This document shows, piece after piece, positions 11,980-21,744 of a stretch of 64,000 bases of DNA. The notes beneath the pieces are model-generated. The model was not told the DNA's origin, did no database searches, and saw only the letters and a list, made by a program, of their open reading frames with translations. The DNA lies in the NCBI GenBank assembly GCA_948470475.1, contig OX419347.1, forward strand, positions 1,191,001-1,255,000, given 5' to 3'. The position numbers and the translations under genes were made by a program. Positions within the stretch are counted from its first letter, which is position 1. Every line of letters starts with the position of its first letter. The stretch is from Galaxea fascicularis (lineage: Eukaryota; Cnidaria; Anthozoa; Scleractinia; Euphylliidae).

Positions 11980-14225
11980 AAGACAGGTATGCAAACCCGA
12001 GACGAAGTCGAGGGTTTGCATACTACAACGCGTCGAGGGTTTGCAAACTACAACGCGTCACACAACCATGTTTACATACTCTCATGCAAACACGCCTCTC
12101 GGCCAATCAGAGCGCGCGTACTATCTTAGTTATTTTTTAATTGGCTGATACTGATACAATGTTAATAAGTACAGAAAAAGTGCAGTGATACATCAGCTTG
12201 CTTATGATCAGTTCAGAGTGAATTGTGGGGAGATCCAGTCCTTTGTTGGGGCAAACGGCCATTTAAAAGACGTAATTTGAAATTCTAATTTTGACTGACC
12301 GTTTGTCCCCACAAAGGACTGAATCTACCCACAATTCACTTGGAACTGATCATAAGCAAAATGGTGTATTGATAGCAAGTTGGTCCTTCTGTAATGCACC
12401 TATCAGTGTCAAGCCCGAAGGGGGGGAGGGGGGGTCGGGCAACCCACAGGAATTTGACTGTCACGTATATCCCCAGGGTAGGGATTTTGATCGGACATCA
12501 TGGCCCCAGGGTGGGGAATTTTATTGCTTTCCTCTTGTGTGCAACAAGAACTGAAGGAGATTTTGATACTTTTGACAATTATTTTTTGCCCGGGGGTGGG
12601 GATTTTGATAACTTTTTTTCAGAAAATGTCAAAATCCCCACCCTATTCCCTCCCCCCCCTCCCCCCTCGGGCTTGACACTGATAGGTGCATAACTAATGG
12701 TAACCTGACGATCCCTTAAGAAAATCCCTTTTTTGACTGGGCTGATCCATGAGGTATTTTCTGACAATGTTTCATTGTTACCGTCTTTTAGCCCTGAGGT
12801 TGATCTCTCTGAATCAAAGTGGTTACGAGGCAAAATAACCAGGTAAAGAAACACTTCGATGTCATTCCGTTAACAGTACTTATCTCTAGTTTTTCCAAAC
12901 GGAAACTTGCCCAACAGTTTTCCTGATGTGCTGTTCCAGGCATTTTATTGAAGCTTCGACCATTCTTGCATAGGCTCATTGTGCTACTGCTTTAAGTAGA
13001 TACCACCAAATGAACTGTTGGGAGTTATGTTTCAGATTGACTAACGTCCTATCATGAGGGAGTTATAGGGCTTGTTATGCAGAGGTGTGCACCAGTGTAA
13101 TGGTTCTTTATTTTCCTTTTATCGTCATGCTCCCTAGGGAGGAGGCCAGAGAACTTTTATACGACAAAATGAATGGCACTTTCGTGATCAGAGAAAGCAC
13201 CAACAGAGATGGGGAGTATGCTCTCGCCCTTAAGTAAGTTACTCTCTTGTCTGTACGATTTTTGGTTCAAAGTAGAACGTGGTGACACGAGAATTTTCAC
13301 GTGTGCAGCAAACGCGGTTTTTTTTTTTTTTTTGTGGCTTTTGTCAACGTGTGAAGATAATAACAGGGTTCGTCTTCAACACCCTTGAATTTTAGGACTG
13401 AGTCTGACGCCGTGAAAGCGTGCAAAGGTCTCGCGATGCTGATGAAATGCGTAAACACTGGCACTCATTTTTGTCTTCCCCAGTCCCGGCTCACCTCGTC
13501 GCTCTGCACGTGTTTTTATGCTCTCGTTTTGAGAAGTCCTGGAATTGTTTATATATGGTCTTTGAAAGTCCTTGAAAAGTCCTTGAAATAGGGTTTCATG
13601 ACAGTACTTTAGTTCCTGAAACAAAGTAGTTTGGAGATACTGAATTTGGTTTTATCAACGGAGTTGATAATGTAAATTGAGCACCGTCGAGCGTTAGCCC
13701 TTCGTCAGATTCGCTCTGACGAAGGACTAACGCTCGAAATGTCAGCTTTTAGAATCCCTGTGCGGTAGTCAAGTTACATTATCATCTCCGTTGATAAAAT
13801 CAAATTCTTGTTACAACTCCCCCCTCCGACGCAGCACCACGGTTTCTTTAGAAACTACCCCCTTTAGTTTTGGTACTGGTTATAAATACACATGTGAAGC
13901 TGTTCTCGGTAAGGACTACTGGGATCCAAAAGAAAAATTGGGGGAACAGTCTCCTTCAAGGTCACCAAGCACAGAACGTAAAACAGGTCATTGACATAGA
14001 ATAGGTTTTGACTGATTTTCCTTATTTTCCAGACACAAAGATATTGTAAAACACATCGCTATAGTTGCAGGAACCAATGGCGGCTTTGGCTTTGCAGCGA
14101 ATTACACCACACACCGAACATTACATGATCTAGTGGTTTGCTACCACAAGACCTCTCTACAGGTCCACAATCCTGAACTCGACACAACTCTCATGTATCC
14201 CGTTGGGGAAGCGGCCAACTATTGA
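992..14225 (+). CDS. PIK3R1: PI3-kinase class IA regulatory subunit p85 (5' partial, multi-exon)
   Basis: Adaptor that binds phosphotyrosines through two SH2 domains and holds the p110 catalytic subunit through the inter-SH2 coiled coil. Exons read: 992-1132, 1960-2062, 2381-2476, 2563-2642 (RhoGAP-like domain, with a [10 protein letters not shown] core); 3301-3400, 4438-4533, 6892-7072 (N-SH2: WYWGEI start, phosphate-binding Arg in FIVRDS); 7704-7838, 8515-8633, 9273-9449, 10129-10188 (inter-SH2 helices); 10655-10688, 10777-10814, 11358-11399, 12792-12842 (acidic linker); 13138-13233 and 14033-14225 (C-SH2: FVIRES, ending EAANY-stop). Phases join across all 17 exons, giving about 579 residues. 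Residue order matches the family. The SH3 domain and start codon, if present, lie before the window. A poly(A) signal AATAAA is at 14447. As an unduplicated invertebrate gene it may equal PIK3R1, 2 or 3 together. The linker exons are the least certain part. Confidence 0.95.
1307..1350 (+). repeat. (AATC)n microsatellite
   Basis: About nine tandem AATC units with two AGTC variants. Similar ATTG/AATC tails follow an AATAAAG motif at 11077-11097, so this may be the 3' tail of a truncated retroposon. Confidence 0.85.
1456..1698. mobile_element. MITE-like element with AAAGGTGGATTTCCACTG ends
   Basis: The left terminus aaaggtggatttccactg is matched in reverse complement by cagtggaaatccaccttt at 1681-1698. 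A second, internal hairpin (aaaagttga / tcaactttt) lies near 1568-1592. About 243 bp, no coding capacity, inside a p85 intron. Confidence 0.75.
2658..3126. mobile_element. 469-bp inverted-repeat element flanked by TA
   Basis: The left end reads cagtaaacacctgcgtata and the right end tatacgcgggtgtttactg, which are inverted repeats with one mismatch. TA dinucleotides lie immediately outside both ends (2656-2657 and 3127-3128), consistent with a TA target-site duplication as in Tc1/mariner-type elements. The interior repeats 'aggttctta' several times on both strands. It lies in a p85 intron directly after the exon ending at 2642. Confidence 0.75.
5463..5854 (+). mobile_element. tRNA-derived SINE (full-length copy)
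   Basis: The head has an A box (tagctcagttggtagagcac) and a B box (gggttcaaacctc) with a tRNA-like D arm and a CCGGACCA end. The anticodon and variable arms are shortened, so it is not a working tRNA. The body continues through 'aagaacccacgcactta' and 'gttctcggtgttgtggtc' to a gttaaagtg tail. A reverse-oriented relative of the body lies at 40797-41000. Confidence 0.85.
5956..6112. mobile_element. Imperfect inverted-repeat element
   Basis: Left arm 'ggctggcactcatttccatc' and right arm 'gagatggaaacgagtgcttg' form an imperfect inverted repeat of about 30 bp separated by about 95 bp. It lies in a p85 intron and has no coding capacity. Confidence 0.5.
7105..7285 (+). mobile_element. SINE family B, copy 1
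   Basis: It starts 'gagcagggttgacacagtgg' with an A-box-like region and a B-box-like 'gggttcgtttccc', continues through 'ttggttctctactctgctc' and ends 'aaaaaccaacagtttatttg'. A diverged copy with the same order lies at 40545-40705. A further tRNA-like stretch follows at 7286-7345 (gccggtctccccaattggtagagc). Confidence 0.8.
7419..7443 (+). repeat. (TTA)n microsatellite
   Basis: About seven TTA/ATT units in a p85 intron. Confidence 0.8.
10538..10567 (+). other. Candidate 30-nt cassette or poison microexon in p85
   Basis: A polypyrimidine tract and cttgcag acceptor are followed by 30 nt and a perfect gtaagt donor, between the exons at 10129-10188 and 10655-10688. Including it keeps phase and adds GSERSGFPN, but the codon made at its junction with the next exon (ta + a) is a stop. 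It could be a cassette exon that ends translation after the inter-SH2 region, or a false exon. The stop follows from the sequence; use of the exon is inference. Confidence 0.35.
10985..11238. mobile_element. Long-palindrome foldback element, copy 1, interrupted
   Basis: Two arms of about 55 bp (tattctcggtattgaactgg / ccagctcaatatcgagaata) flank a short loop (acatttacatatgaaaag). Compared with the intact copy at 14845-14996, the left arm is split after 'taggccatat' (10986-10995) by about 102 bp (10996-11097). That insert ends 'aataaagtattgattgattg', like the 3' tail of a truncated retroposon. It lies in a p85 intron, in opposite orientation to the other copy judging by the loop. Confidence 0.8.
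11960..12110. repeat. Repeat cluster around 'cgagggtttgca'
   Basis: 'gagggtttgcatactacaac' and 'gagggtttgcaaactacaac' are near-identical direct repeats at about 12009-12056, flanked by related motifs 'tatgcaaacccgag' and 'catgcaaacacgcc'. It is probably a degraded inverted-repeat element. Confidence 0.45.
12199..12359. mobile_element. 161-bp foldback element
   Basis: The left arm from 'ttgcttatgatcagttcaga' to 'ttggggcaaacgg' is matched in reverse complement by 'ccgtttgtccccacaaagga' through 'tgatcataagcaa'. Arms are about 62 bp with a spacer of about 35 bp. No coding capacity; p85 intron. Confidence 0.75.
12395..12690. mobile_element. Inverted-repeat element with TAA target duplication, copy 1
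   Basis: The termini tgcacctatcagtgtcaagc and its exact reverse complement (ending ggtgca) flank about 296 bp with a G-rich left side and a C-rich right side. TAA lies immediately outside both ends (12392-12394 and 12691-12693). A 3-bp TWA duplication is typical of PIF/Harbinger elements. A longer relative lies at 56097-56696. Confidence 0.75.
13643..13864 (-). mobile_element. MITE family C, copy 1 (reverse)
   Basis: The central palindrome 'gagcgttagcccttcgtcag' / 'ctgacgaaggactaacgctc' is flanked by 'ttatcaacggagttgataat' at both ends in inverted form, then an outer segment 'acggtttctttagaaactac'. Relatives: 29463-29704 (forward) and a fragment at 19502-19541. Confidence 0.85.
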
Positions 14226-16682
14226 CGTGGGGGGAGAGGTGTGGCAAATAACCTAACCGATGTTCTTTTGGAGCTCAGAATGTGGCGATATTTCGGAAGG
14301 CAACCTTGTTTGCGTCGTTTGTGGGGATCAGCGGGGTCTTTACGCGGACATTTAAATGGACACGTAGGTTAGAAGTTGCTGCAACCGATTCAGCTAAGCC
14401 TTGTTCTCCTAGATCCTATGCCAGTTTCAAATGAGGAAAACCATTCAATAAAGGACGGCCAAGTTTCATTTACTCGAGGCTTCCTTCGACTTTAGAAAAA
14501 AGTAAATGACGTCAACAGAAATGCGCTGCTACAAAATTGAAAATGTCAGGCGTAAGCGCAGAGACTTAAGAACCATTTTTTGTATAATTTTGTGCGAGTG
14601 AGAAAGATGAAAAACGGGAGACACTTTCGAGAGCTGCTTTGTGTAGAAATTCCTTTAAATTAATTTTACCATTTTAGATGTTGTAAACTGCAGTCTTCAG
14701 TCAGTTTCGATTGAAAAGTAAGACAAACCAAATGAACTATGTGGTTGTAATATGATGTGTTGTAGCTACATATACCTCTAGATCTAAATTCTTGCTTGGC
14801 AAAGGTTGCTCATTGCGAAATTGTGGGAGTTCTAATGTCACAATTAGGCCATATTCGTATTCTCGGTATTGAACTGGATCTAGCATGAAGTAGAGGCTCT
14901 TGCGGGGGAATCTTTTCATATGTAAATGTATTTCCCCGCAAGAGCCTCCACTTCATGCTAGATCCAGTTCAATACCGAGAATACGAATATGGCCTATTGC
15001 GAAAATTTGTTCCGGCGTTTTTTCTTTTTGTCACAGTTTCCTCAACTTGTGAATTGTCTTTCGGCAGAGTAGGCTTGTGTAAATCAAAAGAACTCGGAAA
15101 CTACCGGACAAAACAGAGCTTGGTTGGTCTTTGTAAGTTTGTAGTTAACTCTTGAAGTCTTCCAGTTTTCGTTTCAATAGTTGTGTTTTAGCACCCGCTT
15201 CATCACTTAATTTGCAAAATAAAATTCTCGATAAAATTGAGTGCCATATCTATGTCCATGCAGGCCCTACTATTGCATTTAGATCTCTAGTAGAACAATC
15301 TTGGAAGTGCTTCAGTTGTGTTTTGTTGGACTGTGCTAATTATAGTCACGTCTTGTTGATGATTTTCTATTTTCTCTGTACCAGTTTTTCCCTGTAAGGA
15401 AGCAGTATTTCTGAGTAGAAATTTGAACCTCTTTTGACAAAGCTTCAAGGTGATTACAAATTCTTTAGTACTATTTGGCTTTCCAGTTTTTTCTAATAAC
15501 ATCAAATTTCTTAAATTTTGTTTTCATATTTGTTGAATCAAGTGAAAACAAGGTTACATTTTAGGAACGAATATTGTTAATAAATTAATTTTTTCTGCAT
15601 TTGTACATTGTGTCGTTTTGCTTCCTTTGTTTGCTCGACAACTCTGCGTAGGTTGTGGACTCTGAGAGTGATTTGAACGAAGCTTAACTTCCGATGCAAC
15701 TTGTACCTTTCTTGTTGAAAGAAATGATAGCGACTCGTGTGCGCATTGCGTGCCTGCCCCATCACAGTGCTCTACCTGTCGCAAGCTCGTTCCCAGTGTC
15801 CTCTCTTATCCTCCCTCGAAAAAGTACTCGAGAGGGGACCCTGGGAACTAGGTTACTCTATTCAGCGATATCTCCTTCTTCCTCCTTATCTTTATTTATT
15901 TATTTATTTATTTTAAATTGATCAATTTTTTGAATGAGATATTGGAACTCAGGTGGAAATCACAGGAATGAAACCTGATTTCCTGCTAGCAGCTCCATTT
16001 TCCTTGTCGGTTGAGTATAGAGCACTAAGGGTACCCCGCTGGCGAGATCTAGTCTCTTGTCACATATTAGAAAACGGGTTCTGAGAATCAAAAGCGCAAC
16101 TCACGGAGCTTGATTGCTTTTGATAATTTCATTGGTTAGGTCTGATCAAAACAGTACCTCTTCCTTTAAAATTTCAAATAAACTTAAACTTAAGCGAGAG
16201 GTCGAGGGAACCAAGACGAACGACAAAAGTAGCAATTTTAAATCTCAAACTTGTGATTGTGTCTGTGTTAATAACAAAAGAAAGAAGGGTTTTCAAAAGA
16301 ACATTTTAAGCTCTCCGAAAGGTCAACGAATTTTATCTCCGAAGAGAATGTTGAATAGCACTTATGGTCAGCCAGGTGGTTTATTATCAGAGAAGAAATG
16401 TTTATCACCAGTTTTAGTTCCATCTGCTCCCATAGCCTTGGTACAACAGAGTTAAATATATGCAAATTCTGACGTTGTCGCTGAGAGCTCTTCCGGTGAG
16501 CCACGTATTTCTGAATTAAACCTAACTGATTTTTGTTTTGCCGCGTTCCAAACTTTGCGTGTCCATAAGTCCTTTACGTGGTACATCTTTCAAGATTTGC
16601 GGAAGCACTGCAAATTGGTCACAGACATCCAGACGTGTGGTGCCTTCTGATTGGTTCTTGAAAGTCACATGTTGTAGATGCT
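14226..16682. other. Intergenic region p85-calreticulin
   Basis: It holds the p85 3' UTR (AATAAA at 14447), the intact foldback at 14845-14996, a short inverted repeat at about 15779-15855 (cgttcccagtgtcctctc / gagaggggaccctgggaac), a (TTTA)n run near 15893-15913, and otherwise AT-rich sequence in which I see no supported gene. Confidence 0.6.
14845..14996. mobile_element. Long-palindrome foldback element, copy 2, intact
   Basis: A near-perfect 152-bp palindrome from 'taggccatattcgtattctc' to 'gagaatacgaatatggccta' with a loop 'cttttcatatgtaaatgta'. The loop is the reverse complement of the loop in the copy at 10985-11238, so the two copies lie in opposite orientations. Confidence 0.85.
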
Positions 16683-16701
16683 CCAATCACAGCACACCAC
16701 G
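16636..16701. promoter_or_regulatory. ER stress response elements of the calreticulin promoter
   Basis: CCAAT at 16683-16687, nine bases, then CCACG at 16697-16701: a perfect match to the ERSE consensus CCAAT-N9-CCACG. On the other strand, 16636-16654 reads CCAAT-N9-CCACA, one mismatch from the same consensus. Both lie 110-180 bp upstream of the calreticulin start codon. In vertebrates such elements bind NF-Y with ATF6 or XBP1 and drive ER chaperone genes under unfolded-protein stress; the same use here is inference. Confidence 0.75.
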
Positions 16702-16814
16702 CAGAAGGCCGGTGAAATTGTAGTCAATTCACATGGTTGCATGTCACAGCGACAACTTTCATTCGAACAGTTTTACTTCGAAGGTTTAGCTGGAGTTAGT
16801 TTGCATTTTAAATT

Positions 16815-19800
16815 ATGGAACTTTGCCGTTTAATTTTCTTAGCTTTAGTCTCTTGCGTGCTAGCAGAAGACCCGAAAATCTACTTTGTGGAGAAATTCGA
16901 AGGTGAGTAATCGTTGAAATCTTGCAAAGGTTCAAGCAATTTCTGAGGATAAAATGGATCTCGTTTTCTTCAGACGAGAGTTACACGGACAGATGGACTG
17001 AATCCACCTACAAAGGAAGTGACGCTGGAAAATTCAAGTGGACGGCTGGAAAATTTTACAACGATGTCGATTTAGACAAAGGTAAGCTAACTAGTTGTTT
17101 CTTCATTTACTTACTACACCAGTTTCGGTCGAAGTTTACACTGGCTCAGCTGAAATGGATGGACGTCCAATAACACAACTACTGCTGTTTGATTAAATTC
17201 GTTTAAATTGACTGAATCAGTAATCTTCCCGCCATGCAAACAGCAAAACACTATTATTTTGTATTATAATCAAACAGGTATTCAGACTAGTCAAGATGCT
17301 AAGTTTTACGGACTTTCGGCCAAGTTCGACGAGCCGTTCTCAAATGAAGGCAAAACACTGGTTGTTCAGTTCCAAGTTAAACACGAGCAGAGCATTGATT
17401 GTGGAGGTGGTTACGTTAAGGTACTTCTTAACACGATTTTATTTTCCAAACACGTTACTTTCATTGTTTTCGGAGACTCCGATTTTATTGTGTCTTCACA
17501 TCAATTAAAGAATCCCAAGGGTCATTGAATCAATGAAATCCGAAGGGTTGATTTTTCCTGAGGGTCCAAATTGTATCGGCTTCCTCTGAAGAGAAAATCC
17601 GACCCCCACTTTGCAAGGGGATGCGGATAAAAAGTGGAATGACCCTAATGAATTATAAGCAAATACTTGCAACACTTTGAATTTGTATGCGTGCAAGTTC
17701 GTGAACAAACCATTTTACAATCATTTAGCTTATGTTCTGATTATTTTGTAGATCTTTGACAGTAAACTTGATCAGAAGCAAATGCATGGAGATACTCCTT
17801 ACCACATCATGTTTGGTAAGCGAAAATGAATATTAATTTGCAAAAAAATTTTCCAAAGAGTTTAACTTATTGCCTTAAAAGTATATTGACTTGTTACCGG
17901 ATACAAGCTAATGGTTCCTTTGTCCTTTACATTAGGGCCTGATATCTGTGGACCTGGTACCAAGAAAGTTCATGTGATCTTCAACTATAAAGGAAAGAAC
18001 TTGCTTACCAAGAAAGATATCAGATGCAAGGTATGTATGTTAATTCAAGAATTAATGAAAACATGGAGAAGATGAATTAAGACTTTTCCATTTCCACTGA
18101 AATTTTAAAAATCTAATTTTATACAATTCAAAACAGCTGTTTGGAATTGCATGCCACAAAAAAACACAGTAGATAGATTTTAACACCTGTTACAGGGAGA
18201 ACTTAAGAAAGGAAACATGAAATCAGTTATCAGACACATTTTCAGAATATTGTACTAATGAAATGTGTTGCATTAATTAGGATGATGAATTTACACATCT
18301 TTACACCCTCATTGTAAAACCTGACAACACCTATGAAGTGCGCATTGATGGATCGAAGGTTGAAAGTGGTGAGCTTGAAGCAGATTGGGACTTCTTGCCA
18401 CCAAAGAAGATCAAGGACCCCGAAGCCAAGAAACCTGAAGATTGGGATGATAAAAAGAAAATTGATGATCCTGAAGATAAGAAACCTGAGGTATTATTTG
18501 TCTCTTTATTGTTAAAGGCAGTGAATATAATTTGGCAGACTGGCTTTTGAACAGTTGTTCGACACAGTTTTTGAAGTTTTTTTTGGATAGAGCTACCCAG
18601 GAAAGTAAGGTTCATCCGGACAGTCCTCTGTTGTACCCTTCTATATACAATGAAAGACACTAGAATAACTTAATGTTTTGTTGTGATTTTTCTTAAGGAC
18701 TGGGACAAACCCCAACACATCCCAGACCCTGATGCCAAAAAGCCTGACGATTGGGATGATGAGATTGATGGCGAGTGGGAACCACCAATGATTGATAACC
18801 CTGATTACAAGGTTGGTGCTATAAGATTGCATATTGACTCTAATTCATTTAAAATAAGGGTGGAGGGGCATGACGATTTGTCTTGTGTAGTGTTCACTTC
18901 TCACACTGTACACTAACTCTACTTTTGAATGAAGGGAAAACAGCTGATCATGATAGTTAATGACCATACTTTCAGTTACAGACAAGCAATGTTGGCCGTT
19001 GGTTGCTTAATCATGATTTTTAACCTATTATTTCTTCCTAAAGGGTGAATGGAAACCCAAGCAAATTGACAACCCTAACTACAAAGGTGAATGGATTCAC
19101 CCAGAAATTGACAACCCCGAGTATCAACCTGACGATATGCTGTACAAATATGATGATATTAGTGCCATTGGTTTTGATTTATGGCAGGTGAGACTTGCTC
19201 TGTGTGAGCTGTATACCATGTAGCATAAAAGTCAAGCTTAGTAAATGCAGCCATTGGTTAACCTATAACTGGTTTGCCAGAAAAGATTCAATGATGTTTG
19301 CCTCTTAAATTTCATAGTTCATAATTCAAGGCTGTGCTCTAACTAAAGAAGTTGGGTGCCCAAAATCACAAATCCCTTGAAATCCAGATCACCCAGCATA
19401 TCATTTTGATGCAAAAACTATTCCCGACCAAAGGGAAAAGTAAGCTGCCTGGGGGTGACCAGGTGCTGCAAGAGTACAGCCCTGTAGCTCATATTGAATA
19501 AAGGGGGTAGTTTCTAAAGAAACTGTGGTGCTGCGTCAGTGCTCATAGCTTCATAGTTTTTTCATAGCTGTCATAGTGTTGCAGATGCAAATGCCTCTAA
19601 ATTAATGTGGGATAGATGAGACAAGGGGCTGCTTTTTTTGTCCCATTCTTACCCTGCCTTATGCCAAACATATTTATCTTTTTTTTGTCACAGGTAAAAT
19701 CAGGAACTATTTTTGATAATGTGCTGATTACAGATTCAGTTGAGTATGCTGAAACATTTGCTAAGGAAACATTCGAGAAAACTAAGGAAGGAGAAAAGAA

Positions 19801-20354
19801 AATGAAGGATGAGCAAGATGAGAAGGAACGCAAAGAACGAGAGGAGGAAGAGAAGAAAACAAAGGAGGAAGAAGACAAAAAGAAAGCTGAAGAGGAAGAT
19901 GAGGAAGAAGAGGAGGAAGAGGTACGTATCACTGAACATGTGGGATAGTAGGTTTTCTACCGTAAACCCAAAATTGATGTCCATGAATATCAGACAATCT
20001 TCTGATACTCCTGGGTGAAAAAACCAGGGAAGTGGATTAGCAGTATCCATACAAAGTTGTAGTTAGCATCACTAAACGCTCCTGTAGTTCCTTGTCAATG
20101 TTCACTAATATGTCTATTCAGAGGGCAAGTCATATACACTATTGCCACTTTTAACTGTTTTGACACATTTTTTGCATTCCTAAAGGTATGTTTTTTTTTT
20201 GTCATTACTAAAGGAGGAAGAATCTAAAGAAGGTGAAGAGAAATCAGAGGAAGGGGGAACTGAAGAGCCTAAAGAAGAAGCTGAGAAACAAACTGAAGAA
20301 TCTGCAACTGAAGAGGAGGAGGAAGAAGAAACTGCACCCAAAGATGAACTTTAA
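16815..20354 (+). CDS. CALR: Calreticulin, complete, 10 exons
   Basis: ER-lumen lectin chaperone and calcium store for glycoprotein folding. Exons: 16815-16902, 16974-17081, 17278-17420, 17752-17815, 17936-18030, 18281-18490, 18698-18811, 19044-19187, 19694-19921, 20214-20354; 1335 nt, 444 residues, all phases consistent. Seen: signal peptide ([17 protein letters not shown], cleavage before EDPK), N-domain signatures CGGGYVK and a [13 protein letters not shown] block with its cysteine, P-domain repeats of both types ([18 protein letters not shown] and [11 protein letters not shown]), then a glutamate/lysine-rich calcium-binding C-domain and terminal KDEL retrieval signal. Slightly longer than vertebrate calreticulin because of the acidic tail. 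No transmembrane segment, which excludes calnexin. AATAAA at 20381. ER stress elements lie upstream. Confidence 0.98.
19330..19486. mobile_element. Short inverted-repeat element, copy 2 (GGCTGTG-ended)
   Basis: It begins aaggctgtgctctaa and ends gagtacagccctgtag, and its interior matches the element at 487-653 on the opposite strand. It lies in calreticulin intron 8 beside the fragment at 19502-19541. Confidence 0.6.
19502..19541 (+). mobile_element. MITE family C fragment
   Basis: The segment gtagtttctaaagaaactgt followed by ggtgctgcgtcagtg matches the outer end of the elements at 29463-29704 and, in reverse, 13643-13864. Only about 40 bp is present. It lies in calreticulin intron 8. Confidence 0.8.
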
Positions 20355-21744
20355 TTGAATTGATGCAGCTAGGCATTTTTAATAAAAACAAAGAACGTTA
20401 TATCTGCGCTTCACATAATAGATCCTGTGACCTGGTTTTAGGTGGTGTAACAATATTTTGTTCAAGTATCAGGACTGTAAAGTTCCAGACCTTTCCCCAT
20501 TATTATAATAGGTACATTTTAATCCTCTTTTAAAAGTTGAACTTCTACAACTGACGCATTGCTATTTAACCTTGCGCATTCACCTCTTCACTTTGAGAAA
20601 ACTCTTCTGGCTATAATTTGCTCATTAGTGTCTGTCTTGGCAGCACAATATGTTGTATTATCAGTGTTAAATTAATTTCTTGTTTAATAAAAAAACAAAA
20701 CACACTTTTTTGTACAAGGGATTCTGTTTGTAGTGCTATGAGTGTAGATAAAGAAACGAGACCTGATATGACATGGTTTACTTGTTAAGTTTGTTGTGGT
20801 TGATATTGAAAAATGGCAATGCCAAGAGATCGCCCTAGGGACCTTTGCTTGGACCCACCATTGGTAAACTAAAGCTGTGCAGCTTTGCATTTTCTGTAGA
20901 TTTATAGATGACAACTTAGAGTTTGTAGAAGCTTCTGTAAGAAGTCTGTCTCTAAGAGGTGGAACTCTTGAAGCTGTGTACTGATCACCTTTTGAAAGAA
21001 AATTGTTTAACAGATAGAAACCTTTCTGTGATGCACTGAAATAAAGGACACCGCTCTGAATGACACCTGTTTAATGCAAAAAACGTCTGAAATAGTTTTA
21101 AACTCTTAAGATGGAAACTTTCAAAGCAGATGCCCTTAGTTGACATCATTAGATAATGCCCTTGAACAAGAAACTTCAAAGCTGATACTTCCGAAAGATG
21201 CATGGGGTGAGAATGGGAACTGTCCCAAGACTTTTGACCTGCTTGTTAGTTCACCATTCACCCCATTTATTGTTGGTATACTTTTCTTTGATGTTTTTAA
21301 CTGGTAAAAAAAGATTTGCCCATCAGTGGAAATACAGTACTGTTATATATAGATATTTTGGTACAGGAGATCTTGGCAAGCTCTAAGGAGCTTTTCAAGG
21401 AAGATCTCCAAAGTGGTTGTATTGATAATTAAAGTTAAAATCAACAGTGCATTTGAAAGTAAGACTACATCCTAAAATAATGCAAACTTTCAATTTTATG
21501 TATTGTTCCTCAAGATAATACTCACCCTGCTAAAAGAGCTTTCTTAAACTCCAAAAGGCTCTGCTAGTAGGGTGGATAATACTGTACACATTTTGAAATA
21601 ATTTTGAAATGAGCTGTATAGGATTTTTTTATTTCAATCATTAATCATAGGTTTTCAGTTTAACTTGTTGTACAAGACAGACTTCTGGCACTTGCATTGA
21701 AAAACCCTTATTTTTTCTGATCTGTGCCTGCTTCGGTGTAGAAA
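20355..21744. other. Convergent 3' region of calreticulin and JMJD7
   Basis: It holds the calreticulin 3' UTR (AATAAA at 20381, another possible one near 20684) and, on the minus strand, the JMJD7 3' UTR (AATAAA as TTTATT at 21628-21633). I see no further gene or clear repeat. Confidence 0.6.

Noticed and set aside
16114..16455. 113-codon plus-strand frame upstream of calreticulin
   Set aside because: No recognisable domain, lysine/serine-rich composition of AT-rich sequence, and no splice context; could be chance.
19597..20050. Long serine- and phenylalanine-rich minus-strand frames
   Set aside because: Shadows of the glutamate/lysine-rich calreticulin C-domain on the other strand.
16815..20354. 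Calnexin instead of calreticulin
   Set aside because: No transmembrane helix, a soluble acidic tail and a C-terminal KDEL.
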